Assembly (NCBI GenBank): GCA_958402795.1
Contig: CATXUX010000025.1
Location: 1 to 51,394, forward strand
Length of the DNA: 51,394 nt
Reading direction: 5' to 3'
DNA from: an uncultured Lachnospiraceae bacterium
Lineage (GTDB): Bacteria > Bacillota > Clostridia > Lachnospirales > Lachnospiraceae
The position numbers were made by a program, and so were the translations under genes. This document shows, piece by piece, positions 16,123 to 24,190 of the stretch (positions are counted from its first letter, which is position 1; every line of letters starts with the position of its first letter). Under the pieces are notes generated by a model. That model had not been told where the DNA came from. It searched no databases and saw nothing but the letters and a program-made list of their open reading frames with translations.

Positions 16123-16948
16123 CATATTTCATGAAGAAAGTCTGGAATACAAAAATGTTGGAAAAGTTTTGGGAGAACGACAGGCGGAATTGAATGATCT
16201 GCAGGATATCTGTGAATATTGCAGCGTGAATGATGAGAAAATAGAATATGATGTAAATCGATTTTATGATGCTTGTGTGGAACCGGATGTGACATTAAGT
16301 GACTGGCTGTTTGCGGACAAAGGGAACGCAAGTCAGGATGTGAAAGATTATGTGCTGAGCATGTTGGATTCCTTTACAGATTATAAAGAAAATACCGGAA
16401 GAGTGATTGATGTTTCTCTGGGAAAATATCAGGATTGTGCCTATGATGAAAATTCTTATCGTGATAAAAGAAGAAACTATTTGTCAGAAATGCGTAATAT
16501 AGATGAATTTGCAGCGTTTATGGGTTCTTGTTTTGTGGATAGTGAGTTTTCAGAAGATGTAGTTACTGCAATGCGTAAAATTCCTGATTTTGGATTACAT
16601 ACAAAAGAAATCGTAAATAATCTGGCATTGCTGAATGATGAGGCGATCATGATATATGAAAAGCATCAGAAAAACGCGAAAGAGGCCATGAAGGAGCTGG
16701 CAAGTAAGGCAAAGGATTGTTCCGGCGATCCCAGACATAAAGACCGATTGAAATTTCCATTTCCATATGAAGTGAAAGAAAATGGAGAAAATCGTACCTA
16801 TATTGCTGAAATCACCTGTTCACCACATTTAAAATTAGTGCGGAGAGATTCAAATCTTCGGATTTATTTTTATTGGTATGATGAAAGAATCGGAGATGGC
16901 AAAAAAGTTTTGATAGGGAGTATCGGCGGACATCCTTATAAGAATTAA
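16106..16948 (+). CDS. Unknown third protein of the DUF262/DUF3696 module, putative effector
   Basis: A 280-residue soluble protein with no membrane segment and no motif I can assign. The first two thirds are acidic and mostly helical. The last 70 residues look beta-rich, starting at FPFPYEVKENGENR and ending LIGSIGGHPYKN with an aromatic strand (RIYFYWYDERIGDG) that resembles the end of small nucleic-acid or NTP-binding domains only vaguely. The gene starts inside the ATPase gene (17-bp overlap; GGAGAGGG just upstream), and a terminator follows at 16966. By position it would be the effector or a third subunit. Function is unknown. Confidence 0.82.
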   Translation: MLKANNIFHEESLEYKNVGKVLGERQAELNDLQDICEYCSVNDEKIEYDVNRFYDACVEPDVTLSDWLFADKGNASQDVKDYVLSMLDSFTDYKENTGRVIDVSLGKYQDCAYDENSYRDKRRNYLSEMRNIDEFAAFMGSCFVDSEFSEDVVTAMRKIPDFGLHTKEIVNNLALLNDEAIMIYEKHQKNAKEAMKELASKAKDCSGDPRHKDRLKFPFPYEVKENGENRTYIAEITCSPHLKLVRRDSNLRIYFYWYDERIGDGKKVLIGSIGGHPYKN

Positions 16949-16965
16949 GTTATGGAAAGAACATT

Positions 16966-16998
16966 AAAAAAAGGTTGACTTCTCGGAACAACCTTTTT
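16966..16998 (+). terminator. Terminator of the DUF262/DUF3696 module
   Basis: AAAAAGGTTG pairs with CAACCTTTTT (ending at 16998) around an ACTTCTCGGAA loop. It follows the 16948 stop by 17 bases. The same bases carry the leuS promoter (see next entry). Confidence 0.85.
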
Positions 16999-17003
16999 AT
17001 AAT
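16975..17003 (+). promoter_or_regulatory. leuS promoter embedded in the preceding terminator
   Basis: TTGACT (16975-16980), a 17-base spacer and a perfect TATAAT (16998-17003). The -35 lies in the 5' arm of the terminator hairpin and the -10 begins at its last T. Transcription would start near 17010, just before the T-box leader. Confidence 0.8.
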
Positions 17004-17009
17004 AAGGAA

Positions 17010-17374
17010 GAATATTGCAGAGACGTTGAAGAGAAGTAGTAGAGGTTGTCTGTTCTGTCAGAGATCTGCCGGGTGGTGCGAGGCAGGAGACAGATGCCTT
17101 GAACTGGTCTTGGAGTCCTTCTGGTGAACAACTGTTATATGTTATGACAGATGATGGAGTGACGTACGGTCACAGGGATCAAGTGTCAGCCGGGCATGAT
17201 CAGGAATGGCGGACAGTGAGGTAATCAGAAGCGGGACTTCCCGTTACAGAAGAAATGAGTGCATCCGGCGGAGGAGATTGTTTAAAAAAGAGAATCGCAG
17301 TCGGGTGAATAAGAGTGGTACCACGGAAATAAAAGCCTTTTCGTCTCTTACGTATGAGATGAGAGGCTTTTTTG
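17010..17374 (+). promoter_or_regulatory. T-box leader of leuS, CUG (leucine) specifier
   Basis: The 17010-17443 gap is a T-box riboswitch that senses uncharged tRNA-Leu. In stem I the specifier bulge reads GAA-CTG-GTCTTGGAG, so the codon is CUG at 17104-17106; AGAGA and GGTGCGAGGCAG segments of stem I lie upstream. The T-box core AAGAGTGGTACCACGG (17311-17326) carries UGGU, complementary to an ACCA acceptor end. The terminator arms AAAAGCCTTTTCGTCTC and GAGATGAGAGGCTTTTTT end near 17373. Uncharged tRNA would favour the antiterminator and raise leuS. Confidence 0.93.
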
Positions 17375-17443
17375 TTATATAGGAAACTTCATTCCCTATA
17401 TATATGAAAGAATATGAAACAAATGGAAAGGCAGGAGCAGATG

Positions 17444-19876
17444 ATGGGACAGAAGATTGTTTATAACCACAGGGCAGTCGAGCAGAAGTGGCGTGAGAAC
17501 TGGGAGAAGAACCCGGTAAATCCAAAAGTAGACGAGAATGGGAAAAAGAAGCCGAAATATTATTGTCTGGATATGTTTCCATATCCGTCAGGAAGCGGAC
17601 TTCATGTAGGACACTGGAGAGGATATGTGATCTCAGATGTGTGGAGCCGCTATAAGCTTCAGCAGGGATACTATGTCATTCATCCGATGGGATGGGACGC
17701 ATTTGGACTTCCGGCTGAGAACTATGCGATTAAGATGGGAGAACATCCGGCAAAATCTACGGCGGAGAATGTGAAGAACATTAAGCGTCAGATCAATGAG
17801 ATCGCGGCGCTCTATGACTGGGATATGGAAGTAAACACCACAGATCCGGATTATTATAAGTGGACACAGTGGATCTTTGTCCAGATGTTTAAGAACGGAC
17901 TGGCATATGAAAAGGAATTTCCGATCAACTGGTGTCCGTCATGCAAGACCGGTCTGGCAAATGAAGAGGTTGTCAATGGAAAGTGTGAGCGCTGCGGTAC
18001 GGAGGTGACGAAGAAAAATCTGCGTCAGTGGATGCTCCGTATCACGAAATATGCGGACAGACTGTTAAATGATCTGGACAAGCTGGACTGGCCGGAAAAG
18101 GTAAAGAAAATGCAGGCAGACTGGATCGGAAAATCTTATGGCGCCGAGGTCGACTTCCCGGTAGACGGAAGAGACGAGAAGATCACGGTTTATACAACGA
18201 GGCCGGATACGCTGTATGGGGCAACCTTTATGGTGCTTGCACCGGAGCATGAACTGGCAGCGTCGCTTGCAACGCCCCAGACGAAAGATGCTGTGGAGAA
18301 GTATATTTACGATTCTTCCATGAAGTCAAATGTAGACCGGATGCAGGACAAGGAAAAGACCGGCGTATTTACCGGAAGCTATGCGATCAACCCGCTCAAT
18401 GGGGCGAAAGTTCCGATCTGGCTGTCGGACTATGTACTCGCAGATTACGGTACAGGCGCCATCATGTGTGTGCCTGCTCATGATGACCGTGACTTTGCAT
18501 TTGCAAAAAAATTCGATATTCCGATCATTCAGGTTATCGCGAAAGACGGAAAAGAGATTGAAAATATGACCGAGGCATATACCGAGGCGTCCGGTACAAT
18601 GATCAACTCCGGAGAGTGGAACGGGATGGAGTCTGCGGTACTGAAAAAAGAAGCGCCGCATATCATTGAAGAACGCGGTATCGGAAAGGCGACCGTGAAC
18701 TACAAACTCCGTGACTGGGTATTTTCCCGGCAGAGATACTGGGGCGAGCCGATTCCGATCATTCACTGCCCGAACTGCGGATGCGTTCCGGTGCCGGAAG
18801 AAGAGCTGCCGCTGCGTCTGCCGGATGTGGAATCCTATGAGCCGACCGGAACCGGAGAATCACCGCTGGCTGCCATTGACGAGTGGGTAAACTGCACTTG
18901 TCCGGTCTGCGGAGCACCGTCCAAACGGGAAACAAACACGATGCCGCAATGGGCGGGATCTTCCTGGTATTTCCTGCGCTACGTAGACAACCATAACGAT
19001 AAAGAACTGGTATCACGCGAGAAAGCCGATGAGCTGCTTCCGGTAGATATGTATATCGGCGGTGTGGAGCATGCCGTACTGCATCTTTTGTACTCCCGCT
19101 TCTATACAAAGTTTTTGTATGACATCGGCGTGATCGACTTTGATGAGCCGTTCCAGAAACTGTTTAATCAGGGCATGATCACAGGAAAGAACGGGATCAA
19201 GATGAGCAAGTCCAAAGGAAATGTCGTATCTCCGGATGATCTGGTGCGGGATTATGGTTGCGATTCCCTGCGGATGTATGAGCTTTTTGTCGGACCGCCG
19301 GAGCTGGATGCAGAGTGGGATGAACGCGGGATCGACGGTGTAAACCGGTTCCTGAAACGTCTCTGGAACCTGATGATGGAAAGCAAAGACGCAGATGTAG
19401 AACCTACCAAGGAAATGATCAAACTTCGCCATAAGATGATCAACGATATCACCACACGTCTGGAGAATTTCAGCCTGAATACGGTGATTTCCGGGTTCAT
19501 GGAGTACAACAATAAATTCATCGAGCTGGCGAAAAAGACCGGCGGTATCGATCGAGAGACGCTGGAAGTGATCGCGGTGCTGCTTTCTCCGTTTGCACCT
19601 CATTTCGCGGAGGAAATGTGGGAACAGCTCGGACATACGGAAACCGTGTTCCGTGCAGGCTGGCCGGTATGTGATGAAAGCATGCTCAAAGATGACGAGG
19701 TTGAAATCCCGGTGCAGATCAACGGAAAAACACGTGCAGTCATTTCCGTTTCCGCAGAGATCTCCAAAGAGGATGCGATCGCGGCAGGAAAAGAAGCCGT
19801 GGCGGATAAGCTGACCGGAACCATCGTCAAAGAGATTTATGTTCCGAAGAAGATTATAAATATTGTGCAGAAGTAG
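17444..19876 (+). CDS. leuS: Leucyl-tRNA synthetase
   Basis: An 810-residue class I aminoacyl-tRNA synthetase. The HIGH-type motif is HVGH (54-57) within PYPSGSGLHVGH, and KMSKS is at 586-590. A zinc-ribbon segment (CPNCG and CPVCG pairs) and the CP1 editing insertion lie between, and the C-terminal anticodon-binding and LeuRS-specific domains follow (VQINGKTRAVI). I place the start at the second of two adjacent ATGs (17444) because AGGAG at 17433-17437 gives a suitable spacing; a frame from 17414 would add ten residues without a site. It is controlled by the T-box leader upstream and closed by a terminator at 19893. Confidence 0.97.
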   Translation: MGQKIVYNHRAVEQKWRENWEKNPVNPKVDENGKKKPKYYCLDMFPYPSGSGLHVGHWRGYVISDVWSRYKLQQGYYVIHPMGWDAFGLPAENYAIKMGEHPAKSTAENVKNIKRQINEIAALYDWDMEVNTTDPDYYKWTQWIFVQMFKNGLAYEKEFPINWCPSCKTGLANEEVVNGKCERCGTEVTKKNLRQWMLRITKYADRLLNDLDKLDWPEKVKKMQADWIGKSYGAEVDFPVDGRDEKITVYTTRPDTLYGATFMVLAPEHELAASLATPQTKDAVEKYIYDSSMKSNVDRMQDKEKTGVFTGSYAINPLNGAKVPIWLSDYVLADYGTGAIMCVPAHDDRDFAFAKKFDIPIIQVIAKDGKEIENMTEAYTEASGTMINSGEWNGMESAVLKKEAPHIIEERGIGKATVNYKLRDWVFSRQRYWGEPIPIIHCPNCGCVPVPEEELPLRLPDVESYEPTGTGESPLAAIDEWVNCTCPVCGAPSKRETNTMPQWAGSSWYFLRYVDNHNDKELVSREKADELLPVDMYIGGVEHAVLHLLYSRFYTKFLYDIGVIDFDEPFQKLFNQGMITGKNGIKMSKSKGNVVSPDDLVRDYGCDSLRMYELFVGPPELDAEWDERGIDGVNRFLKRLWNLMMESKDADVEPTKEMIKLRHKMINDITTRLENFSLNTVISGFMEYNNKFIELAKKTGGIDRETLEVIAVLLSPFAPHFAEEMWEQLGHTETVFRAGWPVCDESMLKDDEVEIPVQINGKTRAVISVSAEISKEDAIAAGKEAVADKLTGTIVKEIYVPKKIINIVQK

Positions 19877-19892
19877 GTTATGCGAACAAAAT

Positions 19893-19941
19893 AGAGACAG
19901 GACTCCTTATGCCTGTATAAAAGGAGGTCTGTCTCTTGTTT
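19893..19941 (+). terminator. Terminator of leuS
   Basis: AGAGACAGGACTCCTT pairs with AAGGAGGTCTGTCTCT around a loop of about 11-13 bases, with two mismatches, followed by TGTTTTATT. Confidence 0.78.
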
Positions 19942-20018
19942 TATTCATAGGGCGAGGAACACCAAGCGAGAAGAAGCGAAACGGAAATGAATCACTAACT
20001 ATAAGGTGCAGGGGAAAT

Positions 20019-20612
20019 TTAGCAGTAAACCCCTCCTGGCTTTGACAGGCGGCATAAAGCCGCAACATGATTCGCCATCTGTTCCGGCGTCTCCTGAAAA
20101 TCATGCAATTTCCAAAATTGGATATAACGCAGAACAAGATTTGTATTACAATATTCAAAAAAATCAAGTTCTTCCTTGGGGCAGTCTGAATTAATCTGAA
20201 ACTTTTCCATTTGTTTAAAGTTTTTTATCGCAAGGTCACAAAAATAATCCAATCCCATAGTTGGGATTTTTTCATCAAATAACATACTATAAAATTTCTG
20301 CTTGTTTTTTATATACTGAAACGTTTTAAGGGATATTTTATAATTATATTTTATTTCATCCGTAATCCCCATATAATGGTTCATTCCTGAAATCAACTCC
20401 TGTACATATAAAAACGCTTCTTCTTGCATAATCTGTTCTACTACATCAAGCTTGTCACAATAATTCTGATAAAAACAAGATTTGCTGTAGGTAGAACGGA
20501 CTATAATATCGCTTACCGTAATATCCTCATAGGAGCGTTCCCACAACAGTGCCTGCATTGCTTCCCGAATAGCTTTTGCTCCTCTGGTATTAGCTACTGC
20601 CTTTAGTTCCAT
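20019..20612 (-). CDS. TetR/AcrR-family transcriptional repressor
   Basis: A 197-residue protein with the TetR helix-turn-helix near the N-terminus (AIREAMQALLWERSYEDI, then VSDIIVRSTYSKSCFYQNY at about 33-51, with the usual 'S-K-x-x-F-Y-x-x-Y' pattern). The remaining helical part is a ligand-sensing domain of unknown specificity. It is divergent from the SDR gene at 20783, and a perfect 11-bp dyad overlapping that gene's promoter (20718-20744) is a likely binding site. The gene pair is AT-richer than its surroundings, which may mean transfer. The inducer is unknown. Confidence 0.88.
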   Translation of the reverse strand: MELKAVANTRGAKAIREAMQALLWERSYEDITVSDIIVRSTYSKSCFYQNYCDKLDVVEQIMQEEAFLYVQELISGMNHYMGITDEIKYNYKISLKTFQYIKNKQKFYSMLFDEKIPTMGLDYFCDLAIKNFKQMEKFQINSDCPKEELDFFEYCNTNLVLRYIQFWKLHDFQETPEQMANHVAALCRLSKPGGVYC

Positions 20613-20658
20613 TTCATATTCTCCAACATCGCAATAAATAAGACTTTTTCATTTGTAT

Positions 20659-20674
20659 TGTCCAGTTGTGGACA
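20659..20674. promoter_or_regulatory. Secondary dyad in the TetR-SDR intergenic region
   Basis: TGTCCA (20659-20664) and TGGACA (20669-20674) are inverted around GTTG. It lies nearer the tetR start and could be a second operator for autoregulation. Confidence 0.3.
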
Positions 20675-20712
20675 TTTCTGAAATTATTGTTTCTTCTCTA
20701 TATCTGAGCTTT

Positions 20713-20744
20713 TTGTTAGAATTATAAAGTATATTTATAATTCT
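20713..20744 (+). promoter_or_regulatory. SDR-gene promoter with overlapping TetR operator
   Basis: TTGTTA (20713-20718), a 17-base spacer and TATAAT (20736-20741). A perfect inverted repeat, AGAATTATAAA (20718-20728), 5-base spacer GTATA, TTTATAATTCT (20734-20744), spans the spacer and the -10. A bound repressor would block RNA polymerase. The divergent TetR gene makes it the natural candidate. Confidence 0.75.
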
Positions 20745-20782
20745 GTAAAGAAATATATTTTAATCAAAAGGAGGACCAGCAC

Positions 20783-21520
20783 ATGGGAAAATTAAATGGT
20801 AAAGTTGCAATCGTTACAGGAGCTACTGCAGGAATCGGTGAGGGCGTTGTAAATGTTTATGCAGAAGAAGGTGCGAAAGTAGTCTTCTGTGGAAGACGTG
20901 AGGAAAAAGGCAAAGCCATAGAAGAAGCACTTAAGGCGAAAGGCTATGACTGCCTGTTTGTCAAAACTGACATGACAAAAGAAGAAGATATTGCTAATCT
21001 GTTTGACGTAACAATAAAAACTTACGGAAAACTGGATATTCTTGTCAATAATGCCGGAGTTCTCAAAAACTTTGAACTGGCTTCTATGGATGTAGAGCGT
21101 GATTTTGACCAGGTTATGAACCTGAATCTACGGGCATACGTTATTGCCTCTAAATATGCGGTAAATGTATTCGGCGAATCCGGAAACATTATAAATATGG
21201 CGTCTATCGGCGCTTTTGGCGCTGCCCCGCACATGTTCTCCTATGCAGCAAGCAAAGCGGCTGTTGTATCATTTACAAAATCTATGGCAAAAGAACTGGC
21301 TCCGAAAAACATACGAGTAAATGCAATCTGCCCGGGTACGATCTTCTCTGAAATGATGCCAAAGGACGGTGAATTTACAGCAGCTACCTTGACAATGATT
21401 CCGATGGGACGTGGCGGCGAACCTCGTGAAATCGGCTCAGTTGCAGCATTTCTTGCCAGTGAAGAAGCTTCTTATGTTGACGGAACTTCAATTGTTGTAG
21501 ACGGTGGAATGAGTTGCTGA
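20783..21520 (+). CDS. Short-chain dehydrogenase/reductase (SDR), substrate unknown
   Basis: A 245-residue classical SDR. The Rossmann motif is TGATAGIG (12-19) with a following Arg-rich strand end (CGRREEKG) suggesting NADP(H). NNAG (about 88-91), the catalytic serine (NMASIGA) and YAASK (about 155-159) are all in place, and PG is followed by a flexible lid. AAAGGAGG precedes the ATG. The gene is under the TetR operator at 20718-20744 and closed by a strong hairpin. Gut Lachnospiraceae SDRs include bile-acid and sugar-alcohol dehydrogenases, but nothing in the sequence fixes the substrate. Confidence 0.93.
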   Translation: MGKLNGKVAIVTGATAGIGEGVVNVYAEEGAKVVFCGRREEKGKAIEEALKAKGYDCLFVKTDMTKEEDIANLFDVTIKTYGKLDILVNNAGVLKNFELASMDVERDFDQVMNLNLRAYVIASKYAVNVFGESGNIINMASIGAFGAAPHMFSYAASKAAVVSFTKSMAKELAPKNIRVNAICPGTIFSEMMPKDGEFTAATLTMIPMGRGGEPREIGSVAAFLASEEASYVDGTSIVVDGGMSC

Positions 21521-21532
21521 TATATTAAAAAG

Positions 21533-21570
21533 CAGCGTTTCTGCAGGTTATGCAGAAACGCTGTTTTTCT
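21533..21570 (+). terminator. Terminator of the SDR gene
   Basis: CAGCGTTTCTGCA (21533-21545) pairs perfectly with TGCAGAAACGCTG (21551-21563), with a 5-base loop and TTTTTCT behind it. Confidence 0.92.
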
Positions 21571-21610
21571 AACACGGGAGTAATACGATAGAAAAAAGAA
21601 CTAAGATAGT

Positions 21611-21640
21611 TTGACAAGTTTATTCTACAATGTGTATAAT
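21611..21640 (+). promoter_or_regulatory. Promoter before the HipA-like pseudogene
   Basis: TTGACA (21611-21616), an 18-base spacer and TATAAT (21635-21640). The first ATG behind a good site is at 21690. Confidence 0.65.
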
Positions 21641-21689
21641 GTCAGATAACAGATGTCCCGATAATATCGACGTGGAAGGAAAGGATTGC

Positions 21690-22303
21690 ATGAACAGAAA
21701 GACAGATTTTGCACAGTCGTCTCTTTATGTCCTGAAACTAAACCGGCTGAATTTGGAAACTTACTGACAGACTCAGAGAAAATAGATATTCATGCCCATA
21801 TTTCTAAATTTTCCCCATCCGCTTCCGTGAATGGAGAGATGAAAAAGAAATGGGTGATCAAGGATGGAACTCGTTACTTGGTGAAAGTGAATGCCAACGA
21901 TTATGGACAGCAGGCTGTGAATGAAATCATAGCCTGCCGCCTTCATGAAAAAAAACAAGGCTGGGAAAATTTTGTGCCATATACGATTCAAACCGCAGTG
22001 ATAGAGGGAAAAGAGGTTCCTTGTTCTGTAAATCCGTTGTTTACTTCCAGTGAATTGGAACTGGTTTCTGCGTATCAGTTGATCAGAAATTATAAGGTTT
22101 GGCAGGATTGTTCCGATTTTGAAGCGGTTATTCACTTAGCAGTGGAAAAGGGCATGAATGAGGCGGAAGGACTTTTAACAGAATATACGTGTATGCCAAA
22201 GGAGAGGGCAGGTGAGATCGCGCAGACGATCCGGCAGAAAATAGAGTACCTGAAGTTATTTCGGCAGGGAAAGAAAATCTGGAAGCAGAAGGCATATTGG
22301 TAA
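21690..22303 (+). pseudogene. HipA-like kinase gene, frameshifted and internally deleted
   Basis: The natural start is the ATG at 21690 behind GGAAGGAAAGG, but that frame ends after 25 codons (MNRKTDFAQSSLYVLKLNRL and five more). The frame that continues (open from 21686, reading to 22303) encodes a segment typical of the N-terminal half of HipA-like kinases in Clostridia: KKKWVIKDGTRYLVK, NEIIACRLHEKK and ELVSAYQLIRNYK. The catalytic DRHxxN-type loop expected next is absent; the frame jumps to a C-terminal-looking helix (GEIAQTIRQKIEYLKLF). I infer a frameshift near 21690-21765 plus loss of the kinase core. A sequencing error could explain the frameshift but not the missing core. Confidence 0.55.
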
Positions 22304-22314
22304 GGTGACAAAAA

Positions 22315-22623
22315 ATGGATATAATAGAATTAAAAAGAGAGGGCGACATTCTGATGATTGGGGAGTCTCCGCAATTAGTCGTGGATCTGAAAACGCAGAA
22401 TAATTATATAAAAGTAAAAAATCGCAGGATTCCGTATTATAAAAAAGTGGTATTCAGTGACGATCTTCTGGCGGGAAAACGGGAAAATGTGTTCAGAACC
22501 GCGGTAAATTACTATTACAGCCAGGCCTGCGATGTGGCGGCGGGGATAGAAGTGGCAGAAGCATACAGAGAAAAAGCAAATACGACAATCAGAGAGATCA
22601 GAGGGGACTTTCCTGCAGGATGA
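22315..22623 (+). CDS. Hypothetical protein (102 residues) next to the HipA-like remnant
   Basis: A 102-residue protein starting MDIIELKREGDILMIGES, with an AAGGTG site 7 bases before the ATG and 11 bp after the pseudogene stop, so probably co-transcribed. It has no membrane segment and no motif I recognise. By position it may be a partner of the HipA-like protein, since small genes often sit beside hipA-type kinases. The stop lies inside a terminator hairpin. If the upstream gene is dead, this may be an orphan. Confidence 0.6.
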   Translation: MDIIELKREGDILMIGESPQLVVDLKTQNNYIKVKNRRIPYYKKVVFSDDLLAGKRENVFRTAVNYYYSQACDVAAGIEVAEAYREKANTTIREIRGDFPAG

Positions 22624-22646
22624 GCCGCAGGAGAGTCTCTTTTTTT
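22600..22646 (+). terminator. Terminator of the HipA-like remnant unit
   Basis: AGAGGGGACTTTCCTGC (from 22600) pairs with GCAGGAGAGTCTCT (ending at 22640) around AGGATGAGCC, with seven T residues. It overlaps the stop codon at 22621-22623. Confidence 0.75.
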
Positions 22647-22737
22647 GAAAAACTGAATAAAAAGTTGTGAAAAAATTCATATTTTCCGGCAATGAGCCGA
22701 AATTATGTTATAAACTGTATTTTTTTGCAAGAAAACG

Positions 22738-22766
22738 TTGACGATAAATCAAAACAGAGATACAAT
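22738..22766 (+). promoter_or_regulatory. Promoter of the aminotransferase gene
   Basis: TTGACG (22738-22743), a 17-base spacer and TACAAT (22761-22766), 45 bases before the ATG at 22812, which has GGGAGG (22798-22803) ahead of it. Confidence 0.7.
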
Positions 22767-22811
22767 AGCATTCGATGAGTTTCAACGGATGAATATTGGG
22801 AGGAATGGAAC

Positions 22812-24098
22812 ATGGCAGCATATAAGGATTTAAGTGTGGAGGAGCTGACAGAGCTGAAGTCGGAGCTGGAAGCGGAGTTTAAGAAAGTAAAGGAAAAAAA
22901 TCTGAAACTGGATATGTCCCGCGGAAAGCCGTCCGCAGAGCAGTTGGATCTGTCCATGGATATGATGGATGTACTCAGGAGTGATTCAAATTTAATCTGT
23001 GACGACGGAATTGACTGCCGCAATTATGGCGCAATGGAAGGCATCACAGAGGCGAAGCAGCTTCTTGCAGATATGATGGAGGTCCCGAAGGATAATATTA
23101 TCATTTTCGGAAATTCCAGTCTGAATGTAATGTACGATATGGTATCCCATGCGATGACACATGGCGTTCTTGGAAGCACCCCCTGGGCGAAACTGGATAA
23201 AGTGAAGTTTTTATGTCCGGTTCCGGGGTATGACAGACATTTTACGATCACAGAATATTTCGGGATCGAGATGGTCAATGTGCCGATGACGCCTGACGGA
23301 CCGGATATGGATATTGTGGAAAAACTGGTCGCAGAGGATGAATCAGTCAAAGGAATCTGGTGCGTGCCGAAGTATTCCAACCCGCAGGGGATCACCTACT
23401 CTGATGAGACGGTGCACCGGTTTGCCTGCCTGAAACCGGCGGCAAAGGATTTCCGGATCTACTGGGACAATGCATACGGAGTGCATCATCTTTATGAGGA
23501 TAAGCAGGATTATTTGGTCGAGATCCTTATGGAATGCAAGAAAATGGGGAATCCTGATATGGTATATAAGTTTTCTTCCACTTCGAAGATCAGCTTTCCG
23601 GGATCCGGTATTGCGGCGATCGCGGCGTCGGATGCGAACCTGAATGAGATCCGCCAGATGATGAAAGTGCAGACGATCGGACATGATAAGGTGAATCAGC
23701 TCCGTCATGTGCGGTTCTTTCAGGACATCAGCGGAATGGTAAACCATATGAGAAAACAGGCTGATGTGCTGCGTCCGAAGTTTGATGCGGTTCTGGAAAC
23801 ACTGGAAAAGGAGCTTGGCGGACTTGAAATTGGTTCCTGGCTTGCGCCGCGCGGCGGATATTTCATCTCATTTGACGCGATGGAAGGATGCGCGAAAGCG
23901 ATCGTGGCGAAAGCGAAAGAAGCAGGACTGGTTCTGACTCCGGCGGGAGCGACATATCCGTATGGAAAGGATCCGAAGGACAGCAATATCCGAATCGCAC
24001 CATCCTATCCGACGATGGAAGAGCTGAAGCTGGCAACCGAGATTTTTGTATTGAGTGTGAAGCTGGTCAGCGTAGATAAGTTGCTTGGAAATTTGTAA
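22812..24098 (+). CDS. Class Ic aspartate aminotransferase (PLP-dependent)
   Basis: A 428-residue fold-type I enzyme of the class Ic aspartate aminotransferase group (PF12897). The early segment LDMSRGKPSAEQLDLS is typical of this group, followed by NYGAMEGITEAK, a Tyr-containing GYDRHF loop, KYSNPQGITYS and YWDNAYGVHHL. The PLP lysine is expected in FSSTSKISFPGSG (about residues 254-266), and RIAPSYPT near the end supplies the carboxylate-binding arginine. It should transfer the amino group from aspartate or glutamate, making oxaloacetate or aspartate. It is monocistronic, with its own promoter and a long hairpin downstream at 24136. Confidence 0.9.
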   Translation: MAAYKDLSVEELTELKSELEAEFKKVKEKNLKLDMSRGKPSAEQLDLSMDMMDVLRSDSNLICDDGIDCRNYGAMEGITEAKQLLADMMEVPKDNIIIFGNSSLNVMYDMVSHAMTHGVLGSTPWAKLDKVKFLCPVPGYDRHFTITEYFGIEMVNVPMTPDGPDMDIVEKLVAEDESVKGIWCVPKYSNPQGITYSDETVHRFACLKPAAKDFRIYWDNAYGVHHLYEDKQDYLVEILMECKKMGNPDMVYKFSSTSKISFPGSGIAAIAASDANLNEIRQMMKVQTIGHDKVNQLRHVRFFQDISGMVNHMRKQADVLRPKFDAVLETLEKELGGLEIGSWLAPRGGYFISFDAMEGCAKAIVAKAKEAGLVLTPAGATYPYGKDPKDSNIRIAPSYPTMEELKLATEIFVLSVKLVSVDKLLGNL

Positions 24099-24135
24099 TA
24101 GACTGCAGGGAACAGAATAAATGCAGACAGAGACG

Positions 24136-24190
24136 GGAAAACCAAGTATAAAAGAATGTGTAAAGCTTATTCTTTTATGCTTGGTTTTCC
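24136..24190 (+). terminator. Long hairpin terminator after the aminotransferase gene
   Basis: GGAAAACCAAG-TATAAAAGAAT pairs with ATTCTTTTATG-CTTGGTTTTCC (22 bp, one wobble) around an 11-base loop. The 3' arm is T-rich. It overlaps the serine dehydratase promoter. Confidence 0.7.

Noticed and set aside
20783..21520. Calling the SDR a bile-acid hydroxysteroid dehydrogenase
   Set aside because: The SDR motifs are generic; no residue in the sequence determines the substrate.
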